Source: Paeniglutamicibacter sp. Y32M11
GTDB taxonomy: Bacteria > Actinomycetota > Actinomycetes > Actinomycetales > Micrococcaceae
Assembly: GCF_019285735.1 (NCBI RefSeq)
Contig: NZ_CP079107.1
Span: forward strand, 3,906,001 to 3,970,000
Direction of reading: 5' to 3'
Length of the DNA: 64,000 bases
Made by a program: the position numbers and the translations under genes. The notes under the pieces are model-generated. The model searched no databases. It was not told where the DNA came from and was given only the letters and a program-made list of their open reading frames with translations. Of the stretch, positions 8,151-16,607 are shown piece by piece (the first letter of the stretch is position 1; every line of letters begins with the position of its first letter).

Positions 8151-9890
8151 ATGACCGATTTCACGACGTTTAATGCAGGCGGCCACCCGATCTCCATTCG
8201 CAAGGACCTGCGCGTTCCGATGCGCGACGGCGTCATCCTTGCCGCGGATGCCTATGAGGGAAGTGAACAAAAGCCCCGTCCCGCCCTAGTGGCCCTTAGC
8301 CCCTACGGCAAGGAACTCCAGGCCTTGGCCCTGACCACTCCGCCGCAGCGCCGTCCCTCCCCCATGTGGGACGGTTGCATCGAAGCCGGCGACATCGCCC
8401 GCATCGTGAAAGAAGACTACGTCCACGTCATCGGGGATCTGCGCGGTTCGGGCGACTCGGAGGGCGAACACATCGGCAACTACAACGCCGGCGGCGTTTC
8501 CTTGGGTCAGGACGCCTATGACTTCATCGAATGGGTCGCCGCCCAACCTTGGTGCGATGGCAACGTCGGCATGGTTGGCATTTCCTACTTCGGCTCCATG
8601 CAGGTGCTAGCAGCGGCCGAGCGTCCACCAAGCCTCAAGGCCATCTTCGTCTCCGGTGGCCACTACGACTTCTACGAAACCACCTATCACGGCGGTGTCA
8701 TGTGGTTCATGCCGCGCGCCGCCCGCGAAGGTCGCGGAGGAGACTCCGGCTGGGCCTTCACCGATGGTGTCAAGTCCCGCATGGTCGAGAAGTACTCCAA
8801 GGAAGAACTCAAGGAACTTGTCGCCAAGCGCCTGCAGGACCCGGATGTTGCCGCCTGGCCCAACCTGGTCCATGTGCTGAACTACCCGAAGAACCACGAG
8901 GCCTGGTTCGACATCGTGATGAACGAGCTTGACGGCGAATGGTACGAGGAACGCAACCCGATTAACCTTGCCAAGAATATCGACATCCCGGTCTACCTGC
9001 AGTTGGATCAGGGCCGCGGCTGGACCCTCGATGGCACCATCGAACTCTTCGATACACTCACCGGCCCCAAGAAATTGGACATTGGCCCCTACCCGCCGAT
9101 GCAGTCACGTCCCTTCATCGAGGAACACGAGAAAATGTTCCGCTGGTACGACTACTGGCTCAAGGGCATCAACAATGGCGTGATGGACGAGCCGGCCGTG
9201 AGTGTCTTCGTCGAGGGATCGCGCGAAACGATCACCGCGGATTCCTGGCCGCCGAAGGATATCGAATACACGAACCTCTACCTGCGCCCGCGCCACAAGC
9301 TCTCCACCGAGCCCGAAACCATGGGTGTTGAATATGCAGCCCCGGACGGCTTCTACCAGGCACCGCTGACCGTGACGGACAAGGTCGAAATCATCACGTG
9401 GGAGACCCCGGTCTTCGAGGAAGCCTGCGAGATGATGGGCACCGGAGCCGCACACATCTTTGCGGAGATCGATGCGGTGGACACCAACTTCATCCTGCGC
9501 ATGTGGGACTACGCCCCGAATGGCAAGCGCCAGCTGATCACCACCGGTTATCTCAAGGCCTCGCACAACGAGCTCGACGAGCGCACCACCGAGGGCAACC
9601 CGTTCCACCCGCACACCCGCTCGGTGCCCGTCACCCCGGGAAAGATCGAAGAATACGTGCTTCGCCTCTACCCGTTCGCCAATACGTTTATGCCCGGCCA
9701 CAAGCTGGTGGCGGAGCTTTCCAACGCCGAGCCGCTGAGCGATGAGCACAACTCGCTATTGCCGCCGGATGCCTTCCACCTGCCGGTGGGTCGTCCGGTC
9801 ACGCACAAGATTTACCGCGACGCCGCGCACCAGTCCCGCCTCGTATTGCCATTCACCACGAGCAAGGCGGCTCACGCCACCTCGAACTAG
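8151..9890 (+). CDS. CocE/NonD-family hydrolase (X-Pro dipeptidyl-peptidase S15 type)
   Basis: Start taken at ATG 8151 (AAGGAAG upstream), giving 579 residues. An in-frame ATG at 8094 would add 19 residues with no family resemblance. The alpha/beta hydrolase domain has RVPMRDGVILAADAY near the start, typical of cocaine esterase/glutaryl-7-ACA acylase relatives. The nucleophile elbow GISYFG has Ser145, and a C-terminal jelly-roll follows (from about residue 400). Members hydrolyse esters or amides of bulky acyl groups. It is the fourth distinct hydrolase fold in the first 10 kb and lies next to an MBL enzyme and a GlxA regulator. A strong inverted repeat follows the stop. The substrate is not predictable from sequence. 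Confidence 0.85.
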   Translation: MTDFTTFNAGGHPISIRKDLRVPMRDGVILAADAYEGSEQKPRPALVALSPYGKELQALALTTPPQRRPSPMWDGCIEAGDIARIVKEDYVHVIGDLRGSGDSEGEHIGNYNAGGVSLGQDAYDFIEWVAAQPWCDGNVGMVGISYFGSMQVLAAAERPPSLKAIFVSGGHYDFYETTYHGGVMWFMPRAAREGRGGDSGWAFTDGVKSRMVEKYSKEELKELVAKRLQDPDVAAWPNLVHVLNYPKNHEAWFDIVMNELDGEWYEERNPINLAKNIDIPVYLQLDQGRGWTLDGTIELFDTLTGPKKLDIGPYPPMQSRPFIEEHEKMFRWYDYWLKGINNGVMDEPAVSVFVEGSRETITADSWPPKDIEYTNLYLRPRHKLSTEPETMGVEYAAPDGFYQAPLTVTDKVEIITWETPVFEEACEMMGTGAAHIFAEIDAVDTNFILRMWDYAPNGKRQLITTGYLKASHNELDERTTEGNPFHPHTRSVPVTPGKIEEYVLRLYPFANTFMPGHKLVAELSNAEPLSDEHNSLLPPDAFHLPVGRPVTHKIYRDAAHQSRLVLPFTTSKAAHATSN

Positions 9891-9913
9891 TAGCTCGGGG
9901 AGCCAAGCGCTTC

Positions 9914-9972
9914 CTACATGCCTTGGGCGCGACCTCCGGATTGATTCCGGAGCTCGCGCCCAAGGCATGTAG
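9914..9972. terminator. Long inverted repeat downstream of the CocE gene
   Basis: The outer arms, beginning CTACATGCCTTGGGCGCGA at 9914 and closing at 9972, and the inner arms CTCCGGA/TCCGGAG (9934-9940, 9946-9952) pair around a TTGAT loop. One C-C mismatch interrupts a stem of about 27 bases. No T-run follows. Its place right after the stop makes a transcription-stopping or RNA-stabilising hairpin the simplest reading. Confidence 0.7.
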
Positions 9973-10043
9973 GGACATAAAAAGCATCACCGAACGTCAG
10001 CGCCCCGTAGCCGGGAACAGATGAACGGCGGCAGAATGGTCAC

Positions 10044-10637
10044 ATGGCCGAGAGCGCACCGAACACCCAGTGGCAGACTCATCCGGTCACTCCCGACCGG
10101 TTCGAAGATTTCGCCGACGTCATCAATCCGACCCGGCGGGATACCCACTGCTGGTGCCTGTCGCATCGCCTGGGCGTCAAGGACATCGAGGATCTCGGCG
10201 GGGGCAGCCGCAAGACCGCGATGCGCAGTCTCTGCGAACGGGAGAACCCTCCGGGGGTGATCACCTATCGCGACGGGGTAGCCGTCGGCTGGTGCAGCAT
10301 CGGTCCTCGCGCGGAGATCCCGCGGCTGGCCGCCTCCAAGCTCATCCGTCCCGTGGACGAGGTCCCGGTGTGGAGCATCATCTGCGTGGTGGTGCGTAGC
10401 GGGCACCGCCGGCAGGGGGTTACTGCTCATCTACTCGAGGGCGCCGTGGACTACGCCGCATCCCGGGGCGCACCGGCCGTGGAGGCCCACCCGGTGGATC
10501 TCGACGGACGCATGGACACCACCATGGCGTTCGTCGGCACCCGCGCGATGTTCGAGCAGGCCGGGTTCCGGATCATCGGTACCACCGGCGCGATGGCCAG
10601 CAGGATGCCACGGTTGATCATGCGCCGCGACCTTTGA
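10044..10637 (+). CDS. GNAT-family N-acetyltransferase
   Basis: 197 residues. The acetyl-CoA loop is seen in IICVVVRSGHRRQGVTAHLLEGAVDYAASRGA (about residues 112-143), where R/Q-x-x-G-x-G/A is represented by R-R-Q-G-V-T. The preceding beta strand DGVAVGWCSIGPRAEIPRL is typical of the subgroup annotated as GNAT proteins near stress loci. The substrate is unknown. The C-terminal AMFEQAGFRIIG is the usual last strand. There is no clear ribosome site before the ATG. The gene converges on the LigB-type dioxygenase with 28 bases between the stops. Confidence 0.78.
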   Translation: MAESAPNTQWQTHPVTPDRFEDFADVINPTRRDTHCWCLSHRLGVKDIEDLGGGSRKTAMRSLCERENPPGVITYRDGVAVGWCSIGPRAEIPRLAASKLIRPVDEVPVWSIICVVVRSGHRRQGVTAHLLEGAVDYAASRGAPAVEAHPVDLDGRMDTTMAFVGTRAMFEQAGFRIIGTTGAMASRMPRLIMRRDL

Positions 10638-10665
10638 CGGGCGTGCGTTGCCTTACCGCGGGTGT

Positions 10666-11463
10666 TTAGGTGAGCGACCAGGAGCGCTTGGAGAGCCCGA
10701 ACCAGAAACCGTCGATGGCGGTCTTGGCCTCAATACCACCCGACGCATAGGCAGCACCAAGGGCGACATAAAGCGGTGCCCAGTGCTCGGAGCGCGGGTG
10801 CGCCTCGCGAGCGGCCGGCGCCTTATGCAGGAAGTCGAGAATGGAATCCACGTCTCCACGACCCAGTGCTTCTTCGGCCCACTGGTCAAATTCGCTGGAG
10901 GCGGCCGGTGGGGTGGAATCGGGGCCACCTGCCGGGTTGAACCAGCGCAGGTTGTGCGTGGTGAAGCCGGAGCCGATAATCATGGTGCCGCGATCACGCA
11001 GCGGGGCCAGCGACTGACCCAAGGCAAAGAGACCTTGCGGATCCAGCGTGGGCATCGACATCTGCACCACCGGGACGTCGGCGTCGGGGAACATTTCCTT
11101 CAGCGGGACGTAGGCTCCGTGGTCCAGACCGCGGGTCTCATCGCGCTCGACGTGATGTCCGTGGTTTCCGGTCAGACGGGCAACTTCGTCTGCCAATTCC
11201 GGCGCCATCGGAGCGTCGTAGCGCACGTCGTAGTAGTGCTGCGGGAAGCCCCAGAAGTCATAAACCAGTTCTTGTTTCTGGCGCGTGGCACTGAGCGACA
11301 CGGGAGCATTTTCCCAGTGAGCGGAGATCATCAGGATGTCTTTGGGCTTTTCCATGGTCTCGGACCACGCCGCCAACTCGGCGGTCCAGGTGGCATCATC
11401 GGCAAGCGGTGGTGCGCCATGGGAGAGAAAGAGTACCGGTGGACGGTCGGCTGCAGTAGTCAT
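10666..11463 (-). CDS. DODA-type extradiol aromatic ring-opening dioxygenase (LigB fold)
   Basis: Start taken at ATG 11463 (265 residues). The frame stays open further upstream, but the family begins within 15 residues of LFLSHGAPPL. Metal and active-site residues match YgiD/plant DOPA dioxygenase: His15 in SHGAPPL, His49 in ISAHWE, then DHGAYVPLKEMFPDADVPVVQ and the C-terminal LGAAYASGG. Members cleave catecholic rings with non-haem iron or zinc. In bacteria the YgiD type acts on DOPA-like catechols in vitro and the natural substrate is usually unknown. Only 163 bases separate it from the DHA2 exporter upstream on the same strand, and that gap has its own terminator, so it is probably an independent unit. 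Confidence 0.85.
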   Translation of the reverse strand: MTTAADRPPVLFLSHGAPPLADDATWTAELAAWSETMEKPKDILMISAHWENAPVSLSATRQKQELVYDFWGFPQHYYDVRYDAPMAPELADEVARLTGNHGHHVERDETRGLDHGAYVPLKEMFPDADVPVVQMSMPTLDPQGLFALGQSLAPLRDRGTMIIGSGFTTHNLRWFNPAGGPDSTPPAASSEFDQWAEEALGRGDVDSILDFLHKAPAAREAHPRSEHWAPLYVALGAAYASGGIEAKTAIDGFWFGLSKRSWSLT

Positions 11464-11563
11464 GACCCCATCGTACACCCATTTTGGTTGATGCTTCAAG
11501 TAAAATGGGCAACCGGAATCAAACTGCTCTGACGCACCTGCAGTTCGGGCGAAATCAAGAGAT

Positions 11564-11611
11564 CGGGTCGGGGGGCGAGCACCGTAACAACGGCACCCCA
11601 CCCCCGACCCG
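11564..11611. terminator. Hairpin after the DHA2 exporter gene
   Basis: CGGGTCGGGGG (11564-11574) pairs with CCCCCGACCCG (11601-11611). It lies just past the stop of the minus-strand exporter and before the dioxygenase start, so it should end the exporter transcript. Confidence 0.6.
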
Positions 11612-11626
11612 AAGCAGCCGCTTAGA

Positions 11627-13234
11627 CTAGTGGGATTCGGGCAGCGCGGCGTCCATGTCCGGTTCCGTAGCGCCCCTCAGCCCAAAGTAACTCAGCGCGG
11701 CAGCGACCAGTGCTGCAATCGCCACCACCAGATAGGCCTGCGCAAATCCGGCGCCCAGGGCCACCAGCGCATACTCGCTCCCCGCGGCTCCAGGGACGCC
11801 GGCGGGCAGTGAATTCAGAGCGATCGGGCCGCCGGCCTCAGCGATTCCCATAGCGGGTCCGAGTTGGTCCGGGGACAGGTCCGAGGTCTGCAGGGAAACC
11901 ATCAGACGACTTCCGGCGGCACTGAGTGCCACTGCGCCGACCAGCACCGGCCCCAGGGCAAACCCGAGGTCGCGCAGCAGGTTGGTGGTGGCCGAGGCCA
12001 TGCCGGTCAACTGGCGCGGCACCGAGTTCACCGCAATGGCGGTCATCGGGCTCAGCGTGAAGGCGAAACCCAGACCAACCAGCAGGCAGGGCACAATGAA
12101 GGCAGTGACGTCACGCTCCAAGACGTCGAAGCCCGAGGCAATCAGTGCGCCGGCACCCATGGCCATGAAACCGAAGGTCATCAGCCAGCGGGAGCCGAAC
12201 CGCGCCTGCAGGCGGGAGATGACCGGGATCAAGACAAAGGCAGGGCCCTGCAACAGTAGGAAGAGTAGCCCGAGGAACATCGGGTTCTGGTGCTGCACCG
12301 GACCGAGCCACATGCTGGTGGTGAAGCACGCGCCGAGGAAGGCGAACATGCCCACCACCGCGACGATTGAGGAGACGGTGAACTGGCGAATGGCAAAGAG
12401 ACGCAGGTCAAGCAGCGGGGATTCCACCTTCAGCTCGATAGCCACAAACACCGCGAGCAACACGGCGCCGACGACCAGTGAACCAAGCACATAGCCGGCG
12501 CTCCACCCGGCCTCCGGCCCCTGGACCAGGCCAAAGAGCACCAGGATTAGACCAATCGCGAACGTAATCTGGCCCCAGATATCCACGGATCGAGAGCGCT
12601 CGGAGTGCGCCTCTCGCGCCAAGAGCGCGGTGAGTGCCAACGCCATCAGCGACACGATGGCGACGACAACATAGGCGTTGCGCCAGGAGCCGAGCCCGGC
12701 CATCACCCCTCCAAGCAGCGGAGAGAGTGCCGAACCGGCGGAGAGGAAGCCCGCCCAGATGGCAATACCGCGGATGCGTTCACCCATATTGCGTGACACG
12801 GCGGCAACTAGGGCCAGCGAGGCCGGGAAAATCGCTCCGGCACCGAGCCCGTTGATGGCCGAACCGACCCACATGAGCTGGACGGTGGGTGCCAGTGCGC
12901 ACACCACGGAACCAACTGCCACGAGCGCGGCTCCGCCGAGCACCAACTTACGGTGACCAAACTTATCGCCCAGCAGTCCAAAGGTCAGCTCAAAGACGAC
13001 AACCAGCACCATGAAGGACGCGGTAATCCAGGTCAGCTGGGAGCCCACGGTGTTAAACGTGCTTTGGAATTCGCCATTCAGCGCACCCGGCAGGGCGTTG
13101 GCGATCTGGGCAACCATCACCGTCAGCGAGGCCGCGACCAAGGTGCCGCGGATCGATCGCTTGGCCGAAGACGCCTGCTGCGGCGGGTGGGACCGGGTAG
13201 CCGCCGGAATACCGGCTTCCGAATCATGACTCAT
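11627..13234 (-). CDS. MFS exporter, DHA2 (EmrB/QacA-like) drug:H+ antiporter type
   Basis: Start taken at ATG 13234 because AAGGAG lies 8 bases upstream. This gives 535 residues with about 14 transmembrane helices. Helix 1 region LVAASLTVMVAQIANALPGAL and motif A GLLGDKFGHRKLVLGG are visible, as is the antiporter motif C-like GLGAGAIFPASLALVAAV. Length and helix count fit DHA2 efflux pumps. The likely role is export of toxic or aromatic compounds. It lies downstream of the tetR gene on the same strand, but a strong terminator and about 400 bases separate them. A 31-base imperfect palindrome stands just before a TTGACA on its upstream side, suggesting its own regulated promoter. Confidence 0.85.
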   Translation of the reverse strand: MSHDSEAGIPAATRSHPPQQASSAKRSIRGTLVAASLTVMVAQIANALPGALNGEFQSTFNTVGSQLTWITASFMVLVVVFELTFGLLGDKFGHRKLVLGGAALVAVGSVVCALAPTVQLMWVGSAINGLGAGAIFPASLALVAAVSRNMGERIRGIAIWAGFLSAGSALSPLLGGVMAGLGSWRNAYVVVAIVSLMALALTALLAREAHSERSRSVDIWGQITFAIGLILVLFGLVQGPEAGWSAGYVLGSLVVGAVLLAVFVAIELKVESPLLDLRLFAIRQFTVSSIVAVVGMFAFLGACFTTSMWLGPVQHQNPMFLGLLFLLLQGPAFVLIPVISRLQARFGSRWLMTFGFMAMGAGALIASGFDVLERDVTAFIVPCLLVGLGFAFTLSPMTAIAVNSVPRQLTGMASATTNLLRDLGFALGPVLVGAVALSAAGSRLMVSLQTSDLSPDQLGPAMGIAEAGGPIALNSLPAGVPGAAGSEYALVALGAGFAQAYLVVAIAALVAAALSYFGLRGATEPDMDAALPESH

Positions 13235-13584
13235 GGTAGTGACTCCTTGGTTTGCGGTGTGGTGAAGCCCCGGGAACCGGTGGAACCCGACTGCATGTCG
13301 GTGGTGATCCAAGGCCCGGCCCAGTGCCGCACCCAACGGCGGCCGGCAGGTCCCAGCTTGTCCAGTGTCGGCATATCTGCCTGCCGGACGGGAAAGTTCC
13401 AACGATCATTCCCCGAAGTCGGATCACTTGTGGCCTGGCTCACGGAGAATCGCTAACAGCATGACATCTGGCAAGACGGAGTGTCAAGCCAAATTTGTGG
13501 GACACCCCACATTTTGGCAATTTCACCGGCGCCGGAGCGCTGCGCTCTGGCTGCCAAAGGGGGCCGTGCCGTGCTGCGGGCAGC
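13235..13584. other. 350-base gap upstream of the DHA2 exporter
   Basis: No convincing gene is seen. The short open frames here lack homology-like content and ribosome sites. On the minus strand a TTGACA lies at 13487-13482, about 250 bases before the start codon, directly preceded by the imperfect palindrome at 13488-13518. If that promoter is used, the exporter mRNA has an unusually long leader. No clear riboswitch fold was recognised. Confidence 0.5.
13488..13518. promoter_or_regulatory. 31-base imperfect palindrome (operator-like)
   Basis: GCCAAATTTGTGGG and CCCCACATTTTGGC face each other around ACA, with one unpaired base in the arms. It abuts a TTGACA hexamer on the minus strand, so a protein bound here would control the exporter promoter. 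It differs from the palindrome near mobA, so the adjacent TetR protein need not be its ligand. Confidence 0.5.
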
Positions 13585-13613
13585 AAAAAACCGCCCGGCC
13601 AATGGCCGAGCGG
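13585..13613 (-). terminator. Rho-independent terminator of the tetR gene
   Basis: On the minus strand CCGCTCGGCC-ATT-GGCCGGGCGG is followed by six T residues: 10-base arms with one mismatch and a textbook U-tract. It lies 20 bases past the tetR stop. Confidence 0.9.
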
Positions 13614-13632
13614 CAGCAATGCGGGGGCGAAC

Positions 13633-14235
13633 TTAGGAGCCGGAACCCTCATTGCAGAGCAGGTGATACCAAGAGCCAGTCATGGTTTCCAGTGCGATGT
13701 CGCGGTCCACGACCCAACCTCGGCGGAACCAGCGAACGGAGAGGAATTCCAGTTCGCCGAAGGCGAGCGTGCAGCGAATGCGCCGACTGTCCTCCTCGAA
13801 GCGGCCGGCCCGGTCCAGTCCGGCCTGCATGCTCCCGATGGCATCGTCGAACCACGAATCAATGGAGTCCTGGATGTCTGATTCCACCGCCGCGGCCTGG
13901 TGGGAGACGATGACGTAGTCCTTAATGTCGACCCACTGGTCGAACTTGCGCCCGAGCCAGGTCTTCAGCACCGCACGGTCACCCGAGGCCACCACCTCTG
14001 TCAACGAAGGGTTGTCGATACTGGTCAGCATCTCGTTGGTGCGCTCGACCAACGCACGTACCAGCTCGGCCTTGGAGCCGAAATGTAGGTAAAAGGTCGC
14101 CCGGGTGGCACCGACCCGGGTGGCGATGTCATCGATTGTGGTGGCGGAGTATCCTTGTTCGGCAAACGCCGCTAACCCCTCCTCCAGCAACCGCCGGCGA
14201 GTCATTTGCTTCTGCGCTTCCCTCAATGTGGCCAT
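13633..14235 (-). CDS. TetR/AcrR-family transcriptional regulator
   Basis: Start taken at ATG 14235 (200 residues, GAAGG just upstream). A GTG at 14259 with GGGGAAAG upstream would add eight residues. The N-terminal HTH is clear: RRRLLEEGLAAFAEQGYSATTIDDIATRVG, then the recognition helix region ATRATFYLHFGSKAELV. The ligand domain is unassigned. It is divergent from mobA across a 172-base region that holds a 17-base palindrome, so it most likely represses mobA and itself and responds to a hydroxybenzoate or related molecule. The mobR regulator known from Comamonas is of MarR type, so this would be a different solution. A strong terminator isolates it from the exporter downstream. Confidence 0.88.
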   Translation of the reverse strand: MATLREAQKQMTRRRLLEEGLAAFAEQGYSATTIDDIATRVGATRATFYLHFGSKAELVRALVERTNEMLTSIDNPSLTEVVASGDRAVLKTWLGRKFDQWVDIKDYVIVSHQAAAVESDIQDSIDSWFDDAIGSMQAGLDRAGRFEEDSRRIRCTLAFGELEFLSVRWFRRGWVVDRDIALETMTGSWYHLLCNEGSGS

Positions 14236-14301
14236 GACCTTCAGCCTAGACGATTCCACTCTTTCCCCGAGACCGCGGTGAGCGCCGGAGAGCCACCAGT
14301 G

Positions 14302-14318
14302 ATTCTGCTGTGCAGAAT
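14302..14318. promoter_or_regulatory. Probable TetR operator between tetR and mobA
   Basis: ATTCTGC-TGT-GCAGAAT is a perfect 7+7 inverted repeat with a 3-base centre, a typical size for TetR-family sites. It lies about 90 bases before mobA and about 70 bases before tetR, in the only shared control region. Confidence 0.65.
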
Positions 14319-14407
14319 GTCTTGGTGTCGGGACGTCGGCCGGCCCTACGGTTGATGAAACAGATCACATCGCCGCCCCAGGGTGCGCAGCAGATTCAAG
14401 GAGCAGC

Positions 14408-16321
14408 ATGCAGTTCTACCAAGATGGCTACCGCCCGGGCGACCCGGATATCCGCCGCGCAGCTCCCGGACGCCGCACCCCGGGGACCTTCCCCACCCAG
14501 GTCGACGTCCTCATCGCCGGCACCGGCCCCGCAGGTTCGGTCCTGGCCGCTCAGCTGGCCGAGTTCCCGGACATCTCCACCCTTGTTGTCGAACGCCGCG
14601 AAGCAGCCCTCGAGCTGGGCCACGCCGACGGGGTGGCCTGCCGCACCGTGGAGATGTTCAACGGCTTTGGTCTGGCCGAAGCCCTGATGCGCGAGGCCTA
14701 CTGGGTTAACGAGACCAGCTTCTGGGGCCCCGGTTCCGCCGACGGGATCGAGCGCACCGGGCGGATCCAGGACGTCGCCGACGGCCTCTCCGAATACCCT
14801 CACGTGATCGTGAACCAGGCCCGCATGCAGGACATGCTCTTCGAGCACATGGCCAACTCCCCCAGCCGACTGGTCCCCGACTACGGACTGGAGCTCATCG
14901 ACGTGACGATCGCCGAAACCGGCGACTACCCCGTCACCGCAAGACTGCGCCGCACCGGCGAGGAACCCGGCAACGAGATCACCATGCAAGCCAAGTACGT
15001 GGTGGGCTGCGAGGGCGCGCGCTCGAACGTGCGCCGCTCGCTGGGCATCAAGATGCAGGGGGATGCCCGTAACCACGCCTGGGGTGTCATGGACATGCTG
15101 GCCGTCACCGACTTCCCCGACATCCGCCTGAAGGCCGCCATTCAGTCGGCCTCCGGCGGCTCCATTCTGCTGATCCCGCGCGAGGGCGGCTACCTGGTGC
15201 GCCTCTACGTTGACTTGGGCGATATCGACCCGGGAGACCGCGAGGCCCGCGGGCGTTTCACCGCCGATTCGGTCATCGAGGCGGCACAAAAGATTCTGCA
15301 CCCCTACACGCTGGACGTGAAGGAAATCGCCTGGTGGAGCGTTTACGAGGTGGGCCAGCGCATCGCCGAGCGGTTCGACGACGTGTTGCCCGAGGACCGC
15401 GGCACCCGGACCCCGCGCGTGTTCATCGCTGGGGACGCCTGCCACACGCATAGCGCCAAGGCCGGTCAGGGCATGAATGTGTCCATGCAGGATGGCTTCA
15501 ACCTCGGCTGGAAGTTGGCAGCGGTGCTGCAGGGCCGCAGCCCAGAATCCCTGCTGGACACCTACTCCGCCGAACGCCAGGTCATCGCCCAGGAGCTGAT
15601 CGACTTCGATTTGAAATGGTCCACTGCGATGGCTGCCAAGCCCAAGGACCCGGCGAACCCGGAGGCCGGCGGCATGGACGCCGCCGAACGCCAGTCCATC
15701 TTCACCCAGGGTGGGCGGTTCACCGCCGGCTTCGCCACCGACTACGCCCCAAGCATGATCACCGGGGAAGACACCCACGAGCACCTGGCCACCGGCTTCC
15801 CGGTCGGCGAGCGCTTCCACTCCTCCGGCGTCATCCGGCTTGCCGATGCCAAGCCGCTGCAGCTCGGCCACCAGGCCCTGGCCGACGGCCGCTGGCGGAT
15901 CTACGCCTTCGCCGACGCCGCCCGCCCCGACGCCGCTGAATCGCGACTGGCCGCATTCAGCACCTACTTGGGGCAGGATCCTTCCTCCCCGGTGCGCACC
16001 TTCACCCCGGCGGGTGCCGACGACGACGCGGTCTTCGACGTCCGTGCGGTGCTGCAGCAGGGACACCGCGAGGTGGAGCCAGGGGATGTGCCAGCATTCC
16101 TCTTCCCACGTAAGGCACCGCTGGGGCTCATCGACTACGAGAAGGTCTTCACCGCCGACGCGGCGAACGATATCTTCGAGGCCCGCGGCATCAACCGCGA
16201 GCACGGCGCGATTGTGGTGGTCCGTCCCGACCAGTACGTGGCGCACGTGCTACCCCTTGATGCCCACGCGGAGCTGACACGTTTCTTCGCTGGCATCATG
16301 ACCACCCCGACGCTACCGTAG
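14408..16321 (+). CDS. mobA: 3-hydroxybenzoate 4-monooxygenase
   Basis: 637 residues, the same size as MobA of Comamonas testosteroni (about 639), which hydroxylates 3-hydroxybenzoate to protocatechuate with FAD and NADPH. The similarity runs end to end: the opening MQFYQDGYRPGDP, the FAD fold GTGPAG at 38-43, HADGVACRTVEMF, LSEYPHVIVNQARMQD, the flavin motif VFIAGDACHTHSAKAGQGMN (about 339-358), and the thioredoxin-like C-terminal domain ending VVRPDQYVAHVLPL. AAGGAG lies 6 bases before the ATG. Phenol 2-monooxygenases are the nearest alternative family. No protocatechuate ring-cleavage genes are in the window, so its product must be used by genes elsewhere. The divergent TetR gene is the likely repressor. 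Confidence 0.9.
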   Translation: MQFYQDGYRPGDPDIRRAAPGRRTPGTFPTQVDVLIAGTGPAGSVLAAQLAEFPDISTLVVERREAALELGHADGVACRTVEMFNGFGLAEALMREAYWVNETSFWGPGSADGIERTGRIQDVADGLSEYPHVIVNQARMQDMLFEHMANSPSRLVPDYGLELIDVTIAETGDYPVTARLRRTGEEPGNEITMQAKYVVGCEGARSNVRRSLGIKMQGDARNHAWGVMDMLAVTDFPDIRLKAAIQSASGGSILLIPREGGYLVRLYVDLGDIDPGDREARGRFTADSVIEAAQKILHPYTLDVKEIAWWSVYEVGQRIAERFDDVLPEDRGTRTPRVFIAGDACHTHSAKAGQGMNVSMQDGFNLGWKLAAVLQGRSPESLLDTYSAERQVIAQELIDFDLKWSTAMAAKPKDPANPEAGGMDAAERQSIFTQGGRFTAGFATDYAPSMITGEDTHEHLATGFPVGERFHSSGVIRLADAKPLQLGHQALADGRWRIYAFADAARPDAAESRLAAFSTYLGQDPSSPVRTFTPAGADDDAVFDVRAVLQQGHREVEPGDVPAFLFPRKAPLGLIDYEKVFTADAANDIFEARGINREHGAIVVVRPDQYVAHVLPLDAHAELTRFFAGIMTTPTLP

Positions 16322-16538
16322 TCCGACCTCGTCCGTGCGGCCGGGGCAGGGCCTCGCGGCACGGCTTGAGGGACATGGATATGGATGCGGCGAGTCTGGC
16401 GCGCCGGCTCCATGGACGCGCCAAGGTCCGCACCCGGGGCCATGCGCTGAACATCGGGTGCGCCGATCTCCCGGGCCCGGGGAGCTGCAGTGCGCCAGGG
16501 CGATTTCCCTGCTGCGATCCACCGGCCATGCAAACGGC

Positions 16539-16589
16539 AAGAGGCCGGGCCGCGGCCGACCCAGGGGATCGACTGCGGCCCGGCCTCTT
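16539..16589. terminator. Hairpin between mobA and the truncated transporter
   Basis: Perfect 15-base arms AAGAGGCCGGGCCGC (16539-16553) and GCGGCCCGGCCTCTT (16575-16589) with a 21-base loop. It lies just beyond the stop of the minus-strand transporter remnant and about 220 bases after mobA, so it may serve both directions. The rest of 16322-16607 holds nothing recognisable. Confidence 0.7.
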
Positions 16590-16607
16590 CCACCGGTTCC
16601 GGCGGAA

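Noticed and set aside
14396-16246. A 616-codon open frame on the minus strand opposite mobA
   Set aside because: It is a shadow of GC-rich codon use in mobA: Gly/Val/His-rich with no family resemblance, while mobA matches a known enzyme end to end.
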